A stretch of DNA of 5,873 nucleotides from Thioalkalivibrio sp. (GTDB lineage: Bacteria > Pseudomonadota > Gammaproteobacteria > Ectothiorhodospirales > Ectothiorhodospiraceae), in contig SKOF01000569.1 in NCBI GenBank assembly GCA_007120155.1, positions 1-5,873 of the forward strand, written 5' to 3'. Made by a program: the position numbers and the translations under genes. The notes under the pieces are model-generated. The model made no database searches and was not told the DNA's origin. It was given only the letters and a program-made list of their open reading frames with translations. Shown in pieces: positions 1 to 5,342 of the stretch (position 1 is its first letter; each line of letters opens with the position of its first letter).

Positions 1-798
1 ATAGGCCTCGATCCCGGGAGGCACCAGGCCTTCGCTGATATCGCGGTATATCGGGTGGCGGGTCGGGTCGCCGGAGAACTGGGCGCGGTAGCGGGTGCGG
101 AATTCGCGGATCGAGTCCTCGTTCAGCGGGAACTCGTGGCTGGGGAGGATCTCCACGCGCTCGACCTTCCCTATGGAACGCTGGGTCTCGGGGTCGAAAT
201 GGCGCAGGGAATCGATCTCGTCGTCGAGGAACTCGATCCGCACCGGCTGTTCCGCGCCCATCGGGAACAGGTCGAGGATCTCGCCGCGCGCGGCGAACTC
301 GCCGTGACTCATTACCTGCTGGACGGCGCCGTAGCCGGCCTCGGCGAGACGTTCGCGCAGGGTCATGCGGTCCAGCCGCTGGCCGGTCTGCAGCAGCAGG
401 CCCTGGCTGGTGAGCCAGTCGCGCGGGGCCAGGCGCTGCATCAGGGTGGAGACCGGCAGCAGGATGATGCCGCGCTCGAGGCCGGGCAGGTGGTACAGCG
501 TGCGCAGGCGCTCGGAGATGATGTCCTCGTGCGGCGAGAACACGTCGAACGGCAGGGTCTCCCAGTCCGGCAGGCGCATCAGCGGCAGGTCGAGGCCGGA
601 GGCGAAGAATTCCCATTCCTCCTGCCAGCGGTCGGCGGCCTCGTTGGACTCGGTGATCACCAGCAGCGGGCGCTGGAACGAGTCCGCCGCGCGGGCGAGC
701 GCGAGGGTGGCGGCCGAGGCGTTGAGCCCGGACCACAGTTCGAAGCCGGAGCCGGGGAAGCGGCCGGGGTTGAGCGGGTTGCGCCGGGTATCGGACAT
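1..798 (-). CDS. mfd: Transcription-repair coupling factor Mfd, N-terminal part (partial, continues past left edge)
   Basis: Mfd recognises RNA polymerase stalled at DNA lesions, releases it by ATP-driven translocation and recruits UvrA to start nucleotide excision repair. The visible 266 codons (of roughly 1150 in the family) are the UvrB-like N-terminal module (domains 1a-2-1b). The block LPDWETLPFDVFSPHEDIIS (residues 76-95) matches the E. coli signature closely as I recall it. So do LLPVSTLMQRL (113-123), the RGEILDLFPMG block (171-181) and the FLDDEIDSLRHFD stretch (190-202). As in other Mfd proteins, this module has no intact Walker A (around residues 20-35), so it would not hydrolyse ATP; the RNA polymerase-binding, helicase and C-terminal domains lie outside the window. 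The reading frame stays open from the ATG at 796-798 to base 1. That ATG gives the expected family N-terminus, although no clear Shine-Dalgarno sequence precedes it. The gene follows aguB on the same strand, after a hairpin and a -10-like element, so it is probably transcribed separately. Confidence 0.97.
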   Translation of the reverse strand, partial: MSDTRRNPLNPGRFPGSGFELWSGLNASAATLALARAADSFQRPLLVITESNEAADRWQEEWEFFASGLDLPLMRLPDWETLPFDVFSPHEDIISERLRTLYHLPGLERGIILLPVSTLMQRLAPRDWLTSQGLLLQTGQRLDRMTLRERLAEAGYGAVQQVMSHGEFAARGEILDLFPMGAEQPVRIEFLDDEIDSLRHFDPETQRSIGKVERVEILPSHEFPLNEDSIREFRTRYRAQFSGDPTRHPIYRDISEGLVPPGIEAY

Positions 799-828
799 GG
801 ATGCAGCAGTGCGGGTGAACGGCCCGGC

Positions 829-834
829 ATTATA
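829..834 (-). promoter_or_regulatory. Possible mfd promoter: consensus -10 hexamer
   Basis: Read on the minus strand, this is a perfect TATAAT, 30 bases upstream of the mfd ATG, which would give a short leader of about 23 bases. It lies in the non-coding gap between the aguB stop and mfd. No recognisable -35 box sits 16-18 bases further upstream, because that stretch is the GC-rich hairpin arm (CGCCGC). There is also no extended -10 TG. The assignment rests on the hexamer and its position alone. Confidence 0.4.
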
Positions 835-838
835 CGGA

Positions 839-860
839 ATCCGCCGCCCGAGCGGCGGGT
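839..860 (-). terminator. GC-rich hairpin after aguB, possible terminator
   Basis: A perfect 7-bp inverted repeat (CCGCCGC at 841-847, GCGGCGG at 852-858) encloses a 4-base loop. One imperfect pair and one A-T pair extend the stem to 839-860. It starts seven bases downstream of the aguB stop codon, as expected for a terminator of the agu operon. There is no run of T after it on the minus strand (ATTCCGTATAAT follows), so intrinsic termination may be weak. It also abuts the -10 hexamer for mfd. Confidence 0.45.
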
Positions 861-866
861 ATCCCG

Positions 867-1766
867 TCAGTTGTCGCGGTCGATGTAGCGCTTGCGGATG
901 TTGTCGTAGGCATCGATGCGGCGGTCGCGCAGAAAGGGCCACAGGCGGCGGACGTCCTCGGTGCGGGTGCGGTCGATCGCGACCTGCAGGATCTCCGGTT
1001 CGTGTTCGCCGGCACGTGCGAGGATCTCGCCCTGCGGCCCGGCGGCGAAGCTGCTGCCCCAGAACACCGCGCCCTCGGTGGCCCCGGAAGGGTCGGGTTC
1101 GTGGCCGGTGCGGTTGCAGGCCAGCAGCGGCAGGTTGTTGGCCACCGCATGGCCGCGCTGCACGGTGACCCAGGCGGCCTGCTGGCGCGCCTGTTCCTCG
1201 GGGGTGTCCTGGCGGTCCCAGCCGATGGCGGTGGGGTAGATCAGGATCTCGGCCCCGGCCAGGGCCATCAGGCGCGCGGCCTCGGGGTACCACTGGTCCC
1301 AGCAGACCAGCACGCCAAGGCGCCCGACCGAGGTGTCGATCGGGACGAAGCCGGTGTCGCCCGGGGTGAAGTAGTACTTCTCGTAGTAGCCGGGGTCGTC
1401 CGGGATGTGCATCTTGCGGTAGGTCCCGGCAAGGCGGCCGTCGGCCTCCAGCACCACCGCGGTGTTGTGATAGAGCCCGGGGGCGCGGCGTTCGAACAGC
1501 GAGCCGACCAGCACCACGCCATGCTCGCGGGCCATCTGCCCGAGACGCTCGCTGGTCGGGCCGGGGATCGGCTCGGCACGGTCGAAGGTCGCCGGATCCT
1601 CGGTCTGGCAGAAGTAGGGGCCGCTGTGCAGTTCGGCCAGCACCACCAGGTGCGCGCCGCCACGCGCCGCCTCGGCCACGGCGTTGGCGGTGGCGGCGAG
1701 ATTGGCCTCGCGACTGCCGGCATCGCGGTGCTGGATCAGCGCGGCGTGCAGGGTAGGGGTGTTCAT
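867..1766 (-). CDS. aguB: N-carbamoylputrescine amidase (nitrilase/C-N hydrolase superfamily)
   Basis: This cytoplasmic enzyme hydrolyses N-carbamoylputrescine to putrescine, CO2 and ammonia, the second step of the agmatine route to polyamines. The 299-residue protein covers the whole C-N hydrolase domain. The Glu-Lys-Cys catalytic triad can be read as E45 (VLAELHSGPYF), K118 (YRKMHIPDDPG) and C155 (LVCWDQWYPEAAR), with the accessory glutamate E129 in GYYEKYYF. The HIPDDPGYYEKYYF block, the CWDQWYPEAAR block and the WGSSFAAGPQGEIL block (236-249) are those of AguB rather than of a general nitrilase, and the length is normal. The ATG overlaps the stop of aguA as ATGA (1763-1766), so the two are translationally coupled and in operon order. 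The aguA neighbour confirms the substrate. Other nitrilase-family amidases are the only alternative, and an unlikely one. Confidence 0.96.
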   Translation of the reverse strand: MNTPTLHAALIQHRDAGSREANLAATANAVAEAARGGAHLVVLAELHSGPYFCQTEDPATFDRAEPIPGPTSERLGQMAREHGVVLVGSLFERRAPGLYHNTAVVLEADGRLAGTYRKMHIPDDPGYYEKYYFTPGDTGFVPIDTSVGRLGVLVCWDQWYPEAARLMALAGAEILIYPTAIGWDRQDTPEEQARQQAAWVTVQRGHAVANNLPLLACNRTGHEPDPSGATEGAVFWGSSFAAGPQGEILARAGEHEPEILQVAIDRTRTEDVRRLWPFLRDRRIDAYDNIRKRYIDRDN

Positions 1767-2830
1767 GCGGTCGGCGATTCCTCCGGGATTCCCAGGGCCC
1801 CACGCGGGTACTGCATGGTCAGGCAGTGCAGGCTGCCACCCTGGCGGATGATCGGACGGCAGTCGAGATCCACGACGTCGCGTCCCGGAAAGACCTCCTG
1901 CAGCCGCTGATGCGCCACGGCATCGGCGGGATCACCGTAGGTGGGCAGCAGCACGGCGCCGTTGAGGATCAGGAAATTGGCATAGGTGGCGGCGAGGCGA
2001 TTGCCCATTTCGTCGGTGATCGGGCGTGGCCAGGGCAGTGGCACCAGACGGTAGGGCTCGCCGGAGGCCTGGCGCAGGCCCTGCAGTTCCGCTTCCATGG
2101 CCGCCAGTTCGGCATGATGCGCATCCTCCGGGTCATCGCAGCGCACGTAGGCGATGGTGTCCGGGGTGCAGAAGCGCGCCAGGGTGTCGATATGGGCGTC
2201 GGTGTCGTCGCCCTCCAGCTGGCCGTGTTCCAGCCAGAGCACGCGCTCGGCGCCAAGCGCTTCCCGCAGCTGGCGCTCGACGCCGGCGCGGTCCAGCTGC
2301 GGATTGCGCGTGGGCGTGAGCAGGCAACGACTGGTGGTCAGCAGGGTGCCGGCGCCGTCGGATTCGATCGAGCCACCCTCGAGCACCATGGGCAGGGACT
2401 CGAGGGCGTTGCCGCCGTAGACGCCCTGCGCGGCAAGCGCCGCCGTGATGGCATTGTCGCGCGCGGCGGGGAATTTGCCGCCCCAGCCGTTGAAGGTGAA
2501 GTCCAGCAGATGCGGGCGGCCGTCGTCGAGGACGGTGATGGCGCCGTGATCGCGTGCCCAGGTGTCGTCGGAATCGGCGAGGGCGAACCACAGGCGGTCC
2601 GGGCGGATGGCGGCTTCGACCAGGAATCCGGAGATCACCTCCATCTGTTCCGGATCGCGGGCCACGATCAGCACCGGCTCGTAATGGCTGATCGTGGCCG
2701 CCAGCGCCGCAAACACCGGCTGGACCTCGTCCAGCCGCGGCGCCCAGTCGGTGTTCTCGTGGGGCCAGGTAAGCTGAATGGCCGCCTGGGGCTCCCATTC
2801 GGCAGGCAGACGACGCTGGAGCTCGGCCAT
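1763..2830 (-). CDS. aguA: Agmatine deiminase (agmatine iminohydrolase, guanidino-modifying superfamily)
   Basis: It hydrolyses agmatine to N-carbamoylputrescine and ammonia in the cytoplasm, supplying AguB. I number residues from the ATG at 2830 (355 residues, normal for the family). The N-terminal RLPAEWEPQ block is typical. The DDTWARD block (88-94) carries the Trp and Asp of the active site, LEGGSIE (150-156) is conserved, DTDAHID holds the catalytic His213 and Asp215, and GGSLHCLTMQYP holds the nucleophile Cys336. Start choice: the frame is also open to a GTG at 2845, which would overlap the upstream stop as GTGA (2842-2845) and add five residues. The ATG is preceded by GAAGG four bases upstream, whereas the GTG has no visible ribosome-binding site, so I prefer the ATG. 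The stop overlaps the aguB start. One deviation is Ala212 where the family commonly has Gly before the catalytic His. All other catalytic residues are present. Confidence 0.95.
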   Translation of the reverse strand: MAELQRRLPAEWEPQAAIQLTWPHENTDWAPRLDEVQPVFAALAATISHYEPVLIVARDPEQMEVISGFLVEAAIRPDRLWFALADSDDTWARDHGAITVLDDGRPHLLDFTFNGWGGKFPAARDNAITAALAAQGVYGGNALESLPMVLEGGSIESDGAGTLLTTSRCLLTPTRNPQLDRAGVERQLREALGAERVLWLEHGQLEGDDTDAHIDTLARFCTPDTIAYVRCDDPEDAHHAELAAMEAELQGLRQASGEPYRLVPLPWPRPITDEMGNRLAATYANFLILNGAVLLPTYGDPADAVAHQRLQEVFPGRDVVDLDCRPIIRQGGSLHCLTMQYPRGALGIPEESPTA

Positions 2831-2841
2831 GGTGCCTTCGG

Positions 2842-3210
2842 TCACGGCTGACGCGGGTGACGTTCGCTGCGTACGATGCTGTGCAGCACGTATTCGCCTT
2901 CGAAGACGACGGAGAAGCCGTCATAGTCCCAGCGGGTGATCGGCGGATCGCCAACCGTGGCGTGGCGCTTGTCCGGCTCGCCGTGTTCGCCGAGCACGGT
3001 GGACTGGGTCTGTCCGCGGCTGGGCAGGCCCTCGCCCTCCATCACGATATAGCCGCCGTCGGGCACCCGCAGGATGTCTGCCTGGGCGGTGGCGACGGGT
3101 ACGGTGTGCAGGGCGAGGGCCAGCAGGCCGGCCCCGGCGAATATGCTCCAGCGGTGGCGCGGCAGGCCTTTTCCGGTGGTGCGGTGCAACACTGCGCGGT
3201 TCCCTTGCAT
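2842..3210 (-). CDS. Small exported protein of unknown function, upstream of aguA
   Basis: I do not recognise a characterised function. From the ATG at 3210 the product is 122 residues. It has a positively charged N-terminus (KGLPRHRW), a hydrophobic segment at about residues 22-40 and an AQA|D signal-peptidase I-type site near residues 42-45, so it is probably periplasmic. There is no lipobox Cys. The mature part of about 78 residues contains RVPDGGYIVMEGEGLPSRG, a GEHGEP motif, VGDPPITRWDY and FSVVFEGEYVLHSIV. This pattern (a turn with GEP, then 'PPITRW-Y', then 'F-V-FE---V-HS-V') recalls short BamE/SmpA-OmlA-like folds. That is inference only; I recall relatives sometimes being labelled phosphodiesterase, but no catalytic motif is visible. 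Start choice: GGAG at 3219-3222 is eight bases before this ATG. An ATG at 3216 is too close to it, and the TTG at 3228 has no ribosome-binding site. The stop lies just before the aguA ATG, or overlaps its alternative GTG, so the genes are probably cotranscribed. Confidence 0.8.
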   Translation of the reverse strand: MQGNRAVLHRTTGKGLPRHRWSIFAGAGLLALALHTVPVATAQADILRVPDGGYIVMEGEGLPSRGQTQSTVLGEHGEPDKRHATVGDPPITRWDYDGFSVVFEGEYVLHSIVRSERHPRQP

Positions 3211-3343
3211 GGCCATTTCTCCGATCAATCGAGGGGTTGTTCCGCCGCTATGGTAGCGTCATCGTCGCCGATGTGCCTCCCGCGGTTTCCGTGGCCCGCA
3301 CCCGGGTATAGGCGCGCCACGGGAGTTCTGGCATGATTTCGTA
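3211..3343. promoter_or_regulatory. Divergent intergenic region between the exported-protein/agu operon and lolCD
   Basis: This 133-base gap must hold the start signals for both directions. The only notable structure is a perfect 7-bp inverted repeat, CCGTGGC (3289-3295) and GCCACGG (3316-3322), with a 20-base spacer that contains the palindrome CCCGGG and an AT-richer TATA. On the minus strand TATACC (3310-3305) lies 18 bases from ATGCCA (3334-3329), a weak -10/-35 pair. On the plus strand TATAGG (3307-3312) is a possible -10 without a good -35. These elements overlap, so the dyad could be an operator or simply a leader hairpin. No promoter here is convincing. Confidence 0.3.
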
Positions 3344-3344
3344 A
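3333..3344 (+). CDS. Candidate three-codon leader mini-ORF (Met-Ile-Ser-stop) overlapping the lolC/F start
   Basis: The sequence reads ATG ATT TCG TAA, and the last A of the stop is the first base of the permease ATG (TAATG). The strongest ribosome-binding sequence in the area, GGGAG at 3321-3325, is seven bases before this mini-ORF, the usual spacing, but 18 bases before the permease start. A ribosome could load here, terminate at once and restart on the overlapping ATG. The peptide itself would be meaningless; any role would be in setting permease translation. Such a short ORF can arise by chance, so this is a hypothesis supported by spacing only. Confidence 0.35.
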   Translation: MIS

Positions 3345-4594
3345 TGTTCCGTCCTCTGACCGTTGCCATCGGCCTGCGCTATACGCGCGCCAAACGCCGC
3401 AACCATTTCATTTCCTTCATCTCCGTGGTCTCCATCATCGGCCTGGTCCTGGGGGTGATGGCGCTGATCACCGTGTTGTCGGTGATGAACGGGTTCGAGC
3501 GCGAGTTGCGCGAGCGCATCCTGGGCATGGCCTCGCACGCGACTATCCAGGACGCCGATGGCGGCCTGCAGGACTGGAAATCACTGCAACAACGTGTGAC
3601 CGACATCGACAAACGCGTACTCGCCGCCGCGCCCTATGTACAGGGCGAAGCGATGCTGAGTGCGCGCGGCCACATTTCCGGCGGCCTGATCCGCGGCATC
3701 GAGCCGGAAGCCGAGGAGCAGGTTGCGCAGGTCGGCGAGCACATGACCCAGGGCCGGCTGAGTGCGCTGGAGCCCGGACGCTACCGCATCGTGCTGGGGC
3801 GCGAACTGGCGGCGCAGCTGCGTGTGCGCCCGGGCGACTCGGTGATCCTGATGGCGCCGCAGGCATCGGTGTCCCCCGCCGGGGTGATGCCGCGCATGCG
3901 GCGCTTCGAGGTCGCGGGACTGTTCGAGGTCGGGATGTACGAATACGACCGCGGCACCGCCTTCATTCATCTGGACGACGCCCGCGCGGTGTTCCAGACC
4001 GGCGAGGGAGTGACCGGGCTGCGCCTGCGCGTCGATGACATGATGCGCGCCGGCGTGATTTCCCGCGATGTTGCCGGGGAGCTCGGCGGCTTGTTCCGGG
4101 TGCAGGACTGGACCCGTCAGCATGCCAACCTGTTCCGCGCGATCCAGATGGAGAAGATGGTGATGTTTATCATCCTGTCGCTGATCGTCGCGGTGGCCGC
4201 ATTCAATATCGTGTCCACCCTGATCATGCTGGTGACCGACAAGCAGGGCGATATTGCCATCCTGCGCACGCTCGGGCTGTCGCCAGCCGGCGTAATGGTG
4301 GTGTTCGTGGTACAGGGGGTGGTGATCGGGACCATCGGCATCCTGCTGGGGTCGGCGGCCGGCGTGGCGCTGGCGATGAACATCGACGTGGTCGTGCCGT
4401 TCATCGAGCGGGTCGCCGGGATCGAGTTCCTGGCGGCGGATGTCTACTACATCAGCGACCTGCCGTCCGAATTGCGCGCATCGGATGTAGTGCGGGTCGC
4501 CGGCCTCGGGTTTCTGCTGACCGTGCTGGCGACGCTGTTCCCGGCCTGGCGGGCGGCGCGCACCCAGCCGGCGGAGGCCCTGCGCTATGACTGA
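3344..4594 (+). CDS. lolC: Lipoprotein-releasing ABC transporter permease, LolC/LolE family (probably LolF-type)
   Basis: This is the inner-membrane subunit of the Lol transporter, which extracts outer-membrane lipoproteins from the inner membrane and passes them to LolA using LolD ATP hydrolysis. The 416 residues match the family length. The topology is a first membrane segment at about 24-49, a large periplasmic domain at about 50-268, then three segments at about 272-296, 315-345 and 384-404. The N-terminus FRPLTVAIGLRY and the LGVMALITVLSVMNGFERE block (36-54) are family hallmarks and fix the ATG at 3344. MEKMVMFIILSLIVAVAAFN (269-288) and the C-terminal TQPAEALRYD resemble LolC. NIVSTLIMLVTDKQGDIAIL (288-307) and FLAADVYYISDLPSELRASD (362-381) resemble LolE. 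With no second permease gene after lolD, a single homodimeric LolF is likely. No good Shine-Dalgarno sequence is correctly placed for this start. It overlaps lolD by eight bases. Confidence 0.95.
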   Translation: MFRPLTVAIGLRYTRAKRRNHFISFISVVSIIGLVLGVMALITVLSVMNGFERELRERILGMASHATIQDADGGLQDWKSLQQRVTDIDKRVLAAAPYVQGEAMLSARGHISGGLIRGIEPEAEEQVAQVGEHMTQGRLSALEPGRYRIVLGRELAAQLRVRPGDSVILMAPQASVSPAGVMPRMRRFEVAGLFEVGMYEYDRGTAFIHLDDARAVFQTGEGVTGLRLRVDDMMRAGVISRDVAGELGGLFRVQDWTRQHANLFRAIQMEKMVMFIILSLIVAVAAFNIVSTLIMLVTDKQGDIAILRTLGLSPAGVMVVFVVQGVVIGTIGILLGSAAGVALAMNIDVVVPFIERVAGIEFLAADVYYISDLPSELRASDVVRVAGLGFLLTVLATLFPAWRAARTQPAEALRYD

Positions 4595-5303
4595 TCCCGA
4601 CACCCCGGTCCTGGAGGCGCGGCGGCTGGAACGCCGTTTCCGTGATGGTGGGCTGGACGTTCCCGTCCTGAGCGGGGTCAATTTCGTGCTGCGTCCCGGC
4701 GACCAGACGGCGATCATCGGTGCCTCCGGCAGCGGCAAGAGCACGCTGCTGCAGCTGCTGGGCGGGCTGGACCGGCCCACCTCCGGCGAGGTGCTGTTAC
4801 TGGGGACCGACTGGACACACATGAGCGAGGCGCGCCGTGGCCACCTGCGCAATCGCCATCTGGGGTTCGTCTACCAGTTCCACCACCTGCTGCACGAGCT
4901 GACCGCGGCGGAAAACGTGGCCCTGCCGCTGCTGATCCGCGGCATGGGCAGCCGCGCGGCGCGTCAGGAGGCGCAGCACTGGCTGCTGCAGGTGGACCTC
5001 GGCCATCGCCTGGATCACAAGCCGGCGGAGCTCTCCGGTGGCGAACGCCAGCGGGTGGCGATCGCCCGTGCGCTGGTGACGCGACCTTCCGCCATCCTCG
5101 CGGACGAGCCTACCGGGAACCTCGACCAGGAGCGGGCGCAGCAGGTGTTCGATCTGCTGCTGGCAATGAACCGCTCGACCGGAACCGCGCTGGCGCTGGT
5201 TACCCACGACATCACCCTGGCGGGCGAGCTGGACCACTCGGTGCAACTGGTCAAGGGTCATCTGAAAGAAGAACATCTCGCCGGACAGCTCTCGACGGAG
5301 TAA
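4587..5303 (+). CDS. lolD: Lipoprotein-releasing system ATP-binding protein LolD
   Basis: This cytoplasmic ATPase subunit powers release of lipoproteins through the LolC/E-type permease. The 238-residue protein has every ABC motif in order: Walker A GASGSGKST (45-53), Q-loop Gln97 in the LolD-typical YQFHHLLHELTAAEN stretch (96-110), signature LSGGERQ (149-155), Walker B AILADEP (169-175), D-loop GNLD (177-180) and the switch His207 (VTHD). YQFHHLL and the ADEPTGNLD context place it in the LolD/MacB-FtsE group, and the permease neighbour decides for LolD. The ATG lies inside the last codons of the permease gene, with an eight-base overlap (4587-4594). GGAGG at 4573-4577 precedes it at a spacing of nine bases, so translation is both coupled and independently well signalled. 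The C-terminus (residues 220-238) is slightly longer and more charged than the core fold needs. Confidence 0.97.
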   Translation: MTDPDTPVLEARRLERRFRDGGLDVPVLSGVNFVLRPGDQTAIIGASGSGKSTLLQLLGGLDRPTSGEVLLLGTDWTHMSEARRGHLRNRHLGFVYQFHHLLHELTAAENVALPLLIRGMGSRAARQEAQHWLLQVDLGHRLDHKPAELSGGERQRVAIARALVTRPSAILADEPTGNLDQERAQQVFDLLLAMNRSTGTALALVTHDITLAGELDHSVQLVKGHLKEEHLAGQLSTE

Positions 5304-5320
5304 GCGGCGGCGCTGACCCC

Positions 5321-5342
5321 AGGTGCGGGATACCCGGTACCT
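5321..5342. terminator. Imperfect hairpin between convergent lolD and DUF2062 genes
   Basis: AGGTGCGGG (5321-5329) can pair with CCCGGTACCT (5333-5342) around a three-base loop, with one mismatch and one bulged base. It fills most of the 39-base gap between the lolD stop and the convergent stop of the next gene, so it could act as a shared terminator for both directions. Neither strand has a T-run after it. The call depends on position and partial symmetry only. Confidence 0.3.

Noticed and set aside
55..888. Plus-strand open frame (277 codons) across the left end
   Set aside because: It is antisense to mfd, whose N-terminal motifs are unmistakable, and its protein is Gly/Ala/Gln-rich filler.
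1826..2851. Plus-strand open frame (341 codons) antisense to aguA, with a similar one at 1002-1910 opposite aguB
   Set aside because: The opposite strand encodes enzymes with complete active sites. The antisense translations show no family motif and reflect third-position GC bias.
3329..3344. TGGCAT near the lolC/F start as a sigma-54 -24/-12 promoter
   Set aside because: The -12 half should be close to TTGC at fixed spacing, but the bases there are CGTA, and the element would overlap the start codon.
3581..4852. Long minus-strand open frame (423 codons) opposite lolC/F and lolD
   Set aside because: It spans two well-identified plus-strand genes and its translation is low-complexity, rich in His, Gln, Arg and Pro, as expected from the complement of GC-biased codons. 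No recognisable domain.
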